The notes beneath the pieces were generated by a model that did not search any database, was not told the origin of the DNA, and saw only the letters and a list, made by a program, of their open reading frames with translations. 7,348 nucleotides of DNA. Source: an uncultured Flavobacteriia bacterium. Lineage in GTDB: Bacteria; Bacteroidota; Bacteroidia; Flavobacteriales; Flavobacteriaceae. Of this stretch, positions 1 to 5,854 are shown one piece after another. Position 1 is the first letter of the stretch; the number at the start of each line of letters is the position of its first letter. A program made the position numbers and the translations under genes. Location of the stretch: the NCBI GenBank assembly GCA_946482495.1, contig CAMLRV010000107.1:1-7348 (forward strand). Reading direction: 5' to 3'.

Positions 1-477
1 TTTTTCTTGGAAATCTGCCATTTCAATATCTCCAATTCTTAATCCATTTCTACCTGTTTTATCCATGTAAGTTGGACCAATACCTTTTAATGTAGAACCA
101 ATTTTTGCTTTTCCTTTTGCTGCTTCAGAAGCCGCATCTAATAAACGGTGCGTTGGTAAAATTAAGTGTGCTTTTCTTGACAATAATAATTTAGATTTGA
201 TGTCTAAATTGAATTTTTCTAATCCTTCGATTTCTTTTTGAAAAACTACAGGATCCATTACTACTCCATTTCCAATAATGTTTACGTTGTTTTTATGAAA
301 AATCCCTGAAGGAATTGTTCTTAAAACGTGTTTAATTCCATCAAATTCAAGTGTATGTCCAGCGTTTGGCCCACCTTGAAATCGAGCAATAATGTCATAT
401 TTAGAAGTTAATACATCGACGATTTTTCCTTTTCCTTCGTCACCCCATTGTAATCCAAGTAGTAAATCTACATTCAT
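1..477 (-). CDS. purA: Adenylosuccinate synthase, N-terminal 159 codons (3' end beyond window)
   Basis: This enzyme joins IMP and aspartate using GTP, the first committed step from IMP to AMP, in the cytoplasm. The reading frame is open from the ATG at 477 to the window edge and gives 159 residues, a little over a third of a usual protein of about 425-430. It begins MNVDLLLGLQWGDEGKGK, so the signature WGDEGKGK loop lies at residues 11-18 with the catalytic base Asp13. NAGHTL follows, with the general acid His41, and IIGNGVV at about residues 68-74 and a STLKGIGPTY segment at about 128-137 match the family's IMP-binding region. It lies 55 bases after the Fur-family gene with no T-tailed terminator between them, so co-transcription with fur is likely. 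I see no perfect promoter of its own. PurA is a known target of (p)ppGpp in other bacteria, and a rel gene lies two genes upstream. Identity is essentially certain; only its 3' end is missing. Confidence 0.97.
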   Translation of the reverse strand, partial: MNVDLLLGLQWGDEGKGKIVDVLTSKYDIIARFQGGPNAGHTLEFDGIKHVLRTIPSGIFHKNNVNIIGNGVVMDPVVFQKEIEGLEKFNLDIKSKLLLSRKAHLILPTHRLLDAASEAAKGKAKIGSTLKGIGPTYMDKTGRNGLRIGDIEMADFQEK

Positions 478-493
478 TGTGTTGTTGTTTTGT

Positions 494-514
494 CCTAAAC
501 CTATTTAGTTTAGG
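494..514. repeat. 21-bp perfect inverted repeat between fur and purA
   Basis: CCTAAAC (494-500) and GTTTAGG (508-514) are perfect 7-base inverted arms around a 7-base spacer. The element lies 18 bases after the fur stop codon and 17 bases before the purA start. On the transcribed strand it could form a 7-bp hairpin in the purA leader, but no run of T follows, so it is not a canonical intrinsic terminator. Its dyad shape would also suit a dimeric DNA-binding protein. Function is unknown. Confidence 0.45.
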
Positions 515-532
515 GTTAATTTAGTTGTTATT

Positions 533-970
533 CTATTTGTTTTTTGTTCCGTAAAAATAAAGGGAATGATTCTCAATGCTTATTCCGAACATTTCTTCCA
601 TAGTTTGTTTGATTTGTTGAATACGTGGATCGCAAAATTCAATCACTTCTCCAGTATCCGTTAAAATAATATGGTCATGTTGTTTGTCGAAATATGATTT
701 TTCGTAATGCGCTTGGTTTTGACCAAACTGATGACGACGTACTAACTTGCAATCCAATAATAATTCGATAGTGTTGTAAAGCGTAGCACGAGAAACACGA
801 TAATTCTTGTTTTTCATTTTGATGTATAGCGATTCTATATCAAAATGTTCTTGATTTTCGTATATTTCTTGAAGTATAGCATAGCGCTCAGGTGTCTTAC
901 GATGCCCTTTTTCTTCAAGGTAATTGGTGAAAACGTTTTTAACCGTTTCTTGGTTTTGATTGTTATCCAT
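533..970 (-). CDS. Fur-family transcriptional regulator lacking the structural CxxC zinc motif
   Basis: This is a 145-residue dimeric, metal-responsive repressor of the Fur/PerR/Zur type. The N-terminal winged helix covers about residues 8-90: a [12 protein letters not shown] segment at 22-33 matches the family's R-x-T-x-x-R-x-x-I/V-L pattern, and [15 protein letters not shown] at 57-71 is the DNA-recognition helix. The dimerisation and metal part covers about 91-145. Ligands of the usual regulatory site are visible: His42 (HFD), Glu90, His98-Asp99-His100 (HDH), Glu111 and His135 (NHSLYFYG). By contrast, the E. coli-type ICxxCG motif after HDH reads ILTDTG here, so both structural-zinc cysteines are Leu103 and Thr106, and the usual C-terminal cysteines are missing because the protein ends GTKNK. 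Only Cys74 and Cys113 remain. Gln97 and Gln118 stand where E. coli Fur has His87 and Glu108. Whether it senses iron, peroxide or another signal cannot be told, so I give no symbol. It lies between rel and purA, and the ATG at 970 follows an A-rich tract. Confidence 0.93.
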   Translation of the reverse strand: MDNNQNQETVKNVFTNYLEEKGHRKTPERYAILQEIYENQEHFDIESLYIKMKNKNYRVSRATLYNTIELLLDCKLVRRHQFGQNQAHYEKSYFDKQHDHIILTDTGEVIEFCDPRIQQIKQTMEEMFGISIENHSLYFYGTKNK

Positions 971-994
971 TTGTTATTTAAATGAAAAGAAATG

Positions 995-1002
995 CAAATA
1001 TA
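995..1002 (-). promoter_or_regulatory. Candidate -7 promoter element for the Fur-family gene
   Basis: The minus strand reads TATATTTG, a perfect match to the Bacteroidota -7 consensus TAnnTTTG, 24 bases before the fur ATG. I could not find a TTTG -33 element at the expected distance: that region is filled by the agttagaag repeat array. The motif is short and AT-rich, so a chance match is possible, and fur may instead be read from rel. Confidence 0.4.
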
Positions 1003-1007
1003 GTGAA

Positions 1008-1039
1008 AGTTAGAAGTTTGAAGTTAGAAGTTAGAAGTT
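1008..1039. repeat. Degenerate tandem array of agttagaag units in the rel-fur spacer
   Basis: Three copies of AGTTAGAAGTT occur on the plus strand, at 1008-1018, 1022-1032 and 1029-1039. The last two overlap in a 7-base period, and the first is offset by a short TGA insertion. The array fills nearly half of the 73-base spacer between the rel stop and the fur start and ends against an A/T run. It contains no ORF and forms no hairpin. It is of the short intergenic simple-repeat type seen scattered in flavobacterial genomes; that comparison is from memory. Confidence 0.7.
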
Positions 1040-1043
1040 TTTT

Positions 1044-3260
1044 TTAATTATTATAAACTCTAATTACTTTATCAATACCGTCAACTTTTTTAATATTGTC
1101 TATTAATTTTTTAAGAATCATGTTGTTTTGAACTACAACTGTAATTTGTCCGTTAAAAATTCCTGCATCAGTGCTTAAGCTGATACTTTGAATGTTCACG
1201 TGCATTTGATTTGAAATGACTTTGGTAAGATTATTTGTTAATCCTAAAACATCCATTCCAGTAATTTTTAAGATGGCATTAAATTCTTCTTGAGTAGAAT
1301 CTATCCATTTCGCTTGAACAATACGGTATGCGAAATTCGATTGTAAACTAATGGCGTTCGGACAATCGGTTTTATGAACTTTAATTCCTTCGTTGATAGT
1401 TACAAATCCAAAAACATTATCACCAGGAATTGGGTTACAACAAGGAGATAATTTGTATTCTAATTTACTTTGTTCCGTTCCGAAAACTAATAAATCTAGT
1501 TTTTTATTAGCCTCATTTTTCTGTGCTTTTTCTTCGTTTCCAGGACTTCTTTTAATTGTTTTCTTGAAGAAATTTACAAGTGTATTACCTTTTTGAGCAG
1601 CATAATCACGTAATTGTTGATTTTCAATTGCACCAATTCCAACTCTGTAAAATAAATCTAAACTTGTTTGAAGCTTGAAATAGTTAACTAATTCATTCAC
1701 AGAACTTTCATTTAAAGTAATTTTTAAATGACGAAGTTTTCGAGTTAAAATTTCTTTTCCGTCTTCGGCAATTTTCTTAACATTTTCGTTAAGTACATTT
1801 TTGATTTTATTTTTAGCTCGAGATGTAGTAACGTATTCTAGCCATTGTAAATTTGGTTTTTGATTTGGAGACGTAATAATCTCCACCTGATCACCACTAT
1901 TTAAAATATGATTTAGGGGAACTAATTTTCCATTTACTTTTGTACCACGAGTTTTGACTCCAATTTCCGAGTGAATACTGAACGCGAAATCTAAAGTTGT
2001 GGCACCTTTTGGAAGCGATTTAATTTCACCTTTTGGTGTGAAAACATATATTTCTTTGGCATATAAATTCAGTTTGAAATCTTCAACAAAATCTACTGCA
2101 TTATTATTGGCGTTTTCTAGCGCTTCTTTAAGTTGGTTTAACCAGATTTCCAAACTGTTTTCTTCCGTAGCACCGTTTTTATATTTATAATGTGCTGCGT
2201 AACCTTTTTCTGCAATTTCATCCATTCGTTCACTACGAACTTGAATTTCTACCCATCTTCCCATTGGTCCCATAGCTGTGATGTGTAGTGCTTCGTAACC
2301 TGTTGATTTTGGAGATGAAATCCAATCGCGTAATCGACTCGGACTTGGACGATAATGATCTGTAACTACAGAATAAATCTTCCAAGCTAAGAATTTTTCA
2401 TCGTGAAGATTGGATTTGTATATAATTCGAAGGGCAAATTTATCGTACACTTCATCAAAAGTGACACCTTGTGCTTTCATTTTTCTTCGAATCGAATATA
2501 TAGATTTTGGTCGGCCTTTGATAATGAAATCAATTCCTTCTTCTGTCATAGATTTACTCAAAACATCGGAAATAGACTTGATATATGCATCTTGTTCTTC
2601 CTTAGTTTCCTTTATTTTGCTAACAATATCAGCATACACATCAGGTTCAGTGTATTTTAACCCTAAATCTTCTAATTGTGTTTTGATATTATATAAACCT
2701 AAACGATGGGCGAGTGGTGCATAAATGTACAAGGTTTCCGATGCAATTTTAGCTTGTTTGTAATCCACCATGCCATCCATAGTTTGCATATTGTGCAATC
2801 TGTCGGCAATTTTAATTAAGATTACGCGAACGTCATCGTTTAATGTTAATAACATTTTACGGAAATTTTCCGCTTGAAGCGAAATTTCTTGGTCGTTTTT
2901 AACTTTAGGAATTTTGGTTAATCCTTCAACTATTTTAGCAATCTTAGGATTAAACATTTTTTCGATATCCGAAATCGTAATATCGGTATCTTCTACGACA
3001 TCGTGAAGTAGGGCAGCTGCAATAGCTGTAGAGCCTAACCCAATTTGAGAAGCCACAATTTTTGCAACAGCGATTGGGTGGAAAATATAGGCTTCGCCAG
3101 ATTTTCTTCTTTGATCACTATGGGCGTCAACTGCGACATCAAATGCCTTACGAATTAATTTTTTATCATCATCAGTAAGATTTTGATAACTAATACGAAG
3201 TAACTCTTTGTATTCTTTGGCAATTGCTTTGTTTTCAGCTTCTAAATCTATCTCAGTCAT
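1044..3260 (-). CDS. rel: Bifunctional (p)ppGpp synthetase/hydrolase, RelA/SpoT family
   Basis: This long RelA/SpoT homologue makes (p)ppGpp from ATP plus GTP/GDP and hydrolyses it again, setting the stringent response. It has 738 residues from the ATG at 3260. A TTG two codons upstream (3266) would give 740, but it lies very close to the predicted transcription start, so I prefer the ATG. Numbering below is for the ATG form. The hydrolase HD domain (about 20-180) keeps Arg52, His61, HD at 86-87, ED at 90-91 and the ADRLHNM segment with Asp153 and Asn157. The synthetase domain (about 215-365) has KGRPKSIYSI with Arg250, Asp273 in YDKFALRII, GYEALH with Tyr322, and VEIQVR with Glu338. Before it stands RLRD, close to the RxKD of bifunctional enzymes rather than the ExDD of hydrolase-dead RelA. 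TGS (about 402-463), a helical region, a Cys-Cys/His/Cys zinc-finger segment (607-633: CC, His629, Cys633) and a C-terminal ACT domain (about 658-738) complete the usual architecture. Both active sites look intact. Fur and purA follow downstream. Confidence 0.96.
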   Translation of the reverse strand: MTEIDLEAENKAIAKEYKELLRISYQNLTDDDKKLIRKAFDVAVDAHSDQRRKSGEAYIFHPIAVAKIVASQIGLGSTAIAAALLHDVVEDTDITISDIEKMFNPKIAKIVEGLTKIPKVKNDQEISLQAENFRKMLLTLNDDVRVILIKIADRLHNMQTMDGMVDYKQAKIASETLYIYAPLAHRLGLYNIKTQLEDLGLKYTEPDVYADIVSKIKETKEEQDAYIKSISDVLSKSMTEEGIDFIIKGRPKSIYSIRRKMKAQGVTFDEVYDKFALRIIYKSNLHDEKFLAWKIYSVVTDHYRPSPSRLRDWISSPKSTGYEALHITAMGPMGRWVEIQVRSERMDEIAEKGYAAHYKYKNGATEENSLEIWLNQLKEALENANNNAVDFVEDFKLNLYAKEIYVFTPKGEIKSLPKGATTLDFAFSIHSEIGVKTRGTKVNGKLVPLNHILNSGDQVEIITSPNQKPNLQWLEYVTTSRAKNKIKNVLNENVKKIAEDGKEILTRKLRHLKITLNESSVNELVNYFKLQTSLDLFYRVGIGAIENQQLRDYAAQKGNTLVNFFKKTIKRSPGNEEKAQKNEANKKLDLLVFGTEQSKLEYKLSPCCNPIPGDNVFGFVTINEGIKVHKTDCPNAISLQSNFAYRIVQAKWIDSTQEEFNAILKITGMDVLGLTNNLTKVISNQMHVNIQSISLSTDAGIFNGQITVVVQNNMILKKLIDNIKKVDGIDKVIRVYNN

Positions 3261-3279
3261 ATTCAAATTTTGGAGTATA

Positions 3280-3310
3280 TAAAAATAGTGCTAATAATCT
3301 ACATATCAAA
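3280..3310 (-). promoter_or_regulatory. Candidate promoter of rel (TTTG -33, TATTTTTA -7)
   Basis: On the minus strand TTTG (3310-3307) is followed after 19 bases by TATTTTTA (3287-3280), which differs from the Bacteroidota -7 consensus TAnnTTTG only at the last base. Transcription would start near 3274, leaving a leader of roughly 14 bases before the ATG at 3260. The TTTG is the end of the T-tract of the preceding terminator. This is a motif match only. Confidence 0.4.
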
Positions 3311-3338
3311 AAAAAAAGCGTCCTAAAATAGAACGCTT
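3308..3338 (-). terminator. Intrinsic terminator of the serine hydrolase gene
   Basis: Just after the serine hydrolase stop codon the minus strand forms a 10-bp stem: AAGCGTTCTA (3338-3329) pairs with TAGGACGCTT (3325-3316) with one G-T wobble, around a 3-base loop. Ten consecutive T (3317-3308), the first two shared with the stem, follow directly. This is a textbook Rho-independent terminator that separates the serine hydrolase from rel. On the plus strand the same hairpin is not followed by a T-run, so it acts in one direction. Confidence 0.93.
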
Positions 3339-3344
3339 AATTAA

Positions 3345-4874
3345 TTATTTTTTATTGAAATCTAAATCCTGAAAATCGTAACTAAAATCTGTGATATCAG
3401 AAATTGGAGCCATTTTTATATTGGTATTGTTGGCTGAAAAAGTCAGTAATGCATCGGCATTAAAACTTCTGTTAAACCATTTTACAGCGAAAACATTGTC
3501 TTTATAGAAGAAAATCTCACCAGCTAATTGTGGTGAACGCTCCGAATTGAAATACAATTTCCCTTTTTTCTCAGTAATTGTAATGTTTCCAAACCAATTG
3601 TCTTTGTATGTTCCAATATAGTTTTTGGGGTCAATTTTGACTTTATTTTTTTTGTTTTCTTCTATTTTTGCCCAAACTTCTGCAGAAACTTTATCTGCTT
3701 CAGCGATGTTATTTTTTTCTCTTTCGCTTAAAATTTTGACATAATCTTTGTATTCGATATTTAAATACGCATCTTTAATTGTACCTGTAATTGCATTAAA
3801 TGCTGCTCCAGATTGTTGATTCGTTAATACCACAATTCCTAGATTTAATTCTGGAATAAGTGTGACTTGTGTTACAATTCCTTCTAATCCACCCGTGTGA
3901 GTCACTTGCTTGTAACCTTTTACATCACTCAAAAACCAACCTAAACCATAACCAGAAAAGTGGGTAAAATAAGGTTCTCTAGTTCTTGCAGGAATGATGG
4001 TTTGCAATTGCCACATTTCGTTATGTTGTGATTCTGAAAATAATTTGTTCTCTTTGTTAGTGCCATATTTTCCTTGTTGTAATTGCATAATCATCCATTT
4101 ACTCATGTCGTTAACAGATGAATAAATCCCGGCAGCTGCGTCAAAAGTCTGATTTTTATAACGAGAAATCACTTTTAATTTTCCATCAGTTGGAACGTGA
4201 GGATCAATAATGTTAGTTGTATCTTTTAAACGTAAGAAAGAACCAGCACTGTTTTTCATTTCTAAAGGTTTCATAATTCTTGTTTCCACGAATTCACACC
4301 AAGATAATCCGCTTACTTTTTCAATCACTTCACCAGCCACAATGTATAATAAATTGTCGTAATCATATTTTGTTCTGAAAGCTGAAACAGGTTTTAAATA
4401 TTGTAAATTTTCAATAATATCTTTTGGTTTGAAATTACTTCCATCTGGCCAAATCATTAAATCTCCAGCGCCCAATCCTAAACCACTTCTATGTGTTACT
4501 AAATCGCGAACCGTAAATTCATTCGTAACATAATCGTTATACATTTTAAAGTTGGGTAAATGCTTTACAACTTTATCATCCCAGTTCATCTTTTTTTCGT
4601 CCACTAACATCGCAATTGCTGCCGTTGTGAATGCTTTACTATTAGAAGCCACTCCGAAAAGTGTATTACCGTCTACTTTATCTTTTTTAAGTATCGATTT
4701 TACCCCATAACCTTTGCTATGAATGATTTTCCCATCTTTAACAACAGCAATGGCAATTCCAGGAACATTAAAAGCTTTAAGCGTGTTTTCTGCTACTTCA
4801 TCAATTTGTTTTTCTGTAATTTGAGAAAAACCACAGAATGTAGTTAGGAGTGAGAGTAATAGTAGTTTTTTCAT
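3345..4874 (-). CDS. Secreted serine hydrolase, beta-lactamase/class C family
   Basis: This is a 509-residue exported protein of the serine beta-lactamase-like (penicillin-binding-protein-like) group, which includes esterases, D-amino-acid peptidases and class C beta-lactamases. The start is the ATG at 4874, where a signal peptide begins: MKK, a Leu-rich core, then a probable cleavage after FSQ at residue 18. The FCG near the cleavage site does not fit a lipobox, so it is probably soluble in the periplasm or outside. All three active-site motifs are present: SxxK as SNSK (Ser77, Lys80) in GVASNSKAF, YxN as YDN (Tyr172-Asn174), and HTG (326-328) in place of KTG. The catalytic domain spans about residues 20-375. 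A linker with charged helices leads to a beta-rich C-terminal segment (about 415-505) resembling the DUF3471 domain common in this group. An in-frame ATG at 4964 would add 30 residues encoded by intergenic repeat and spoil the signal peptide, so I reject it. The substrate cannot be inferred, and resistance should not be assumed. Confidence 0.92.
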   Translation of the reverse strand: MKKLLLLSLLTTFCGFSQITEKQIDEVAENTLKAFNVPGIAIAVVKDGKIIHSKGYGVKSILKKDKVDGNTLFGVASNSKAFTTAAIAMLVDEKKMNWDDKVVKHLPNFKMYNDYVTNEFTVRDLVTHRSGLGLGAGDLMIWPDGSNFKPKDIIENLQYLKPVSAFRTKYDYDNLLYIVAGEVIEKVSGLSWCEFVETRIMKPLEMKNSAGSFLRLKDTTNIIDPHVPTDGKLKVISRYKNQTFDAAAGIYSSVNDMSKWMIMQLQQGKYGTNKENKLFSESQHNEMWQLQTIIPARTREPYFTHFSGYGLGWFLSDVKGYKQVTHTGGLEGIVTQVTLIPELNLGIVVLTNQQSGAAFNAITGTIKDAYLNIEYKDYVKILSEREKNNIAEADKVSAEVWAKIEENKKNKVKIDPKNYIGTYKDNWFGNITITEKKGKLYFNSERSPQLAGEIFFYKDNVFAVKWFNRSFNADALLTFSANNTNIKMAPISDITDFSYDFQDLDFNKK

Positions 4875-4900
4875 ATGTTTATTTTTTAGTTTTTTTATTT

Positions 4901-4965
4901 CACGCAGATTGAAAGGATTAAAAGGATTTTCTTTTGCACATTGGCTAATTGATAATTGGCACATT
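4901..4965. repeat. Composite intergenic repeat region upstream of the serine hydrolase
   Basis: The spacer between the RNA methyltransferase and the serine hydrolase holds three repeat-like pieces. GAAAGGATT and AAAAGGATT (4911-4919, 4920-4928) are adjacent near-identical 9-base units, preceded by CACGCAGATT (4901-4910). GCACATT occurs twice as a direct repeat (4936-4942 and 4959-4965). Between those copies GCTAATT-GAT-AATTGGC (4945-4947 region to 4960) is an imperfect inverted repeat with one mismatch. No -7 promoter consensus was found here. Similar wording recurs between genes in flavobacteria as far as I remember; the region looks non-coding. Confidence 0.5.
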
Positions 4966-5754
4966 TTAAAACCCTCTTTGTCTTTTTGCTTCGAATAATA
5001 AAATTGCTGCGGCTACAGAAACATTCATGGAATCGATAATGCCTTGCATGGGAATATTAATATTTTTGGTGGAGTTTTTTCTCCAAACTTCTGTAATTCC
5101 TGTTGCTTCTGTTCCTACAACTAAAGCGGTTGGTTCGTTATAATTTTGGGTATGATACGTTGCCGAATCTTGTAACGTTGCACAATAAATATTAATATTT
5201 TTTTCTTTTAGAAAATCGATTGCTTCTTCAGAAGTGGCAACAGCAATTTGACGCGTAAACAAACATCCTACACTTGAGCGCACAATATTTGGATTATACA
5301 TATCTGATTTTGGATTGGCAATAATTACGGCATCAATATTCGCAGCATCAGCTGTTCGTAAAACGGCTCCTAAATTTCCTGGTTTTTCTAAGCCTTCTGC
5401 GACTAAAATTAATGGATTTTTAGATAATTTTAATTCAGATAATTGTAATGTTTTGGTTTTGGCAATTGCAATTATTCCTTCGGTTGTATCACGATAGGCT
5501 AATTTTTGGTAGACTTCTTTTGAAATTTCAATTAACTCAATATTTTGATTGGTTAATTTTTTGATTTGAGTTTCTGAGATGATTTCAGGTAAAAACAAAA
5601 CAGTTTCTAATTCATAACCACCTTTTTGAGCTAATTCAATTTCACGTTGTCCTTCAATAATAAAAGTTCCCGATTGTTTTCTAGCTTTAGCTTTATCTTG
5701 TAATAAGACTAAGTTTTTTACAAAAGGATTTTGAATGGACGTGATTTGTTTCAT
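4966..5754 (-). CDS. SpoU/TrmH-family RNA 2'-O-ribose methyltransferase
   Basis: This 262-residue cytoplasmic enzyme transfers a methyl group from S-adenosylmethionine to a ribose 2'-OH in rRNA or tRNA. It is a SPOUT-fold (alpha/beta trefoil-knot) protein. Residues 1-100 form the N-terminal substrate-binding domain typical of the RlmB/TsnR side of the family (ITSIQNPFVKNLVLL, then a FIIEGQREIELA segment). The catalytic domain follows from about residue 113 with the three SpoU motifs: motif 1 EKPGNLGAVLRTADAA (123-138) with Asn127 and the catalytic Arg133; motif 2 LVVGTEATGI (211-220) with Glu216; motif 3 NIPMQGIIDSMNVSVAAAILLFE (233-255) with Ser242, Asn244 and Ser246. Length is normal and nothing is truncated. 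The exact target nucleotide cannot be read from the sequence, so I give no symbol. The ATG at 5754 is preceded by CTCAAA and by a candidate promoter within a period-8 repeat. The serine hydrolase starts 91 bases beyond the stop and may be co-transcribed. Confidence 0.94.
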   Translation of the reverse strand: MKQITSIQNPFVKNLVLLQDKAKARKQSGTFIIEGQREIELAQKGGYELETVLFLPEIISETQIKKLTNQNIELIEISKEVYQKLAYRDTTEGIIAIAKTKTLQLSELKLSKNPLILVAEGLEKPGNLGAVLRTADAANIDAVIIANPKSDMYNPNIVRSSVGCLFTRQIAVATSEEAIDFLKEKNINIYCATLQDSATYHTQNYNEPTALVVGTEATGITEVWRKNSTKNINIPMQGIIDSMNVSVAAAILLFEAKRQRGF

Positions 5755-5760
5755 TTTGAG

Positions 5761-5792
5761 TGACTAAGTTGCTAAGAATCTAAGTTACAAAG
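5761..5792. repeat. Period-8 degenerate tandem repeat before the RNA methyltransferase
   Basis: Four contiguous 8-base units fit the plus-strand pattern NNNC(T/A)AAG: TGACTAAG (5761-5768), TTGCTAAG (5769-5776), AATCTAAG (5777-5784) and TTACAAAG (5785-5792). The variable bases always fall in the first three positions of the unit, apart from one T/A change in the last copy. The array sits six bases upstream of the methyltransferase ATG, so most of it would lie in the leader or promoter. The neighbouring terminator stem uses the same kind of words (CAAAG, CTTTG, TTTGCGAC). Confidence 0.7.
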
Positions 5793-5819
5793 TTATCTTT
5801 TTTTAGTTATAAAAACAAA
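5788..5819 (-). promoter_or_regulatory. Candidate promoter of the RNA methyltransferase gene
   Basis: The minus strand has TTTG (5819-5816), a 20-base spacer, then TAACTTTG (5795-5788), a perfect match to the Bacteroidota -7 consensus TAnnTTTG at a plausible distance. The -7 motif is formed by the last unit of the period-8 repeat, and the -33 TTTG is the final part of the upstream terminator stem. Transcription would start about 5-7 bases below 5788, roughly 28 bases before the ATG at 5754. Confidence 0.5.
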
Positions 5820-5848
5820 GTCGCAAAACGGGTAGCTTTGCGACTTTG
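5811..5848 (-). terminator. Intrinsic terminator of the amidohydrolase-like gene
   Basis: Six bases after the stop codon the minus strand forms a perfect 12-bp stem: CAAAGTCGCAAA (5848-5837) pairs with TTTGCGACTTTG (5827-5816) around a 9-base loop, followed immediately by five T (5815-5811) and a further T-rich stretch. It closes the unit formed by the Cys/His-tailed protein and the amidohydrolase. No T-run follows on the plus strand, so it works in one direction. Confidence 0.93.
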
Positions 5849-5854
5849 AATGAA

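Noticed and set aside
494..514. Dyad after fur as an intrinsic terminator
   Set aside because: The 7-bp AT-rich stem is not followed by a T-tract on the transcribed strand, so it is kept only as an inverted repeat of unknown role.
1030..1050. T-run after the rel stop codon as a possible terminator
   Set aside because: On the transcribed strand the run is A, not T, and no stem precedes it.
1393..2190. Plus-strand ORFs of 67 and 63 codons antisense to rel
   Set aside because: They are antisense to conserved TGS, zinc-finger and synthetase regions, with no family resemblance and no promoter motif.
2403..2724. Two overlapping plus-strand ORFs of 85 and 104 codons inside rel
   Set aside because: They lie antisense to conserved RelA/SpoT coding sequence, have no recognisable domains, and reflect low stop density opposite a conserved gene.
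3345..4874. Serine hydrolase as an antibiotic-resistance beta-lactamase
   Set aside because: SxxK, YxN and HTG motifs are shared by many esterases and peptidases, and the C-terminal DUF3471-like segment and length do not fit a typical class C beta-lactamase of about 380 residues.
4875..4964. 30-codon N-terminal extension of the serine hydrolase
   Set aside because: It is encoded by repeat-like spacer DNA and would bury a typical signal peptide; the ATG at 4874 is preceded by an A-rich tract as usual in this phylum.
5315..5497. 60-codon plus-strand ORF antisense to the RNA methyltransferase
   Set aside because: It is a shadow of SpoU motif 1 coding sequence with no independent support.
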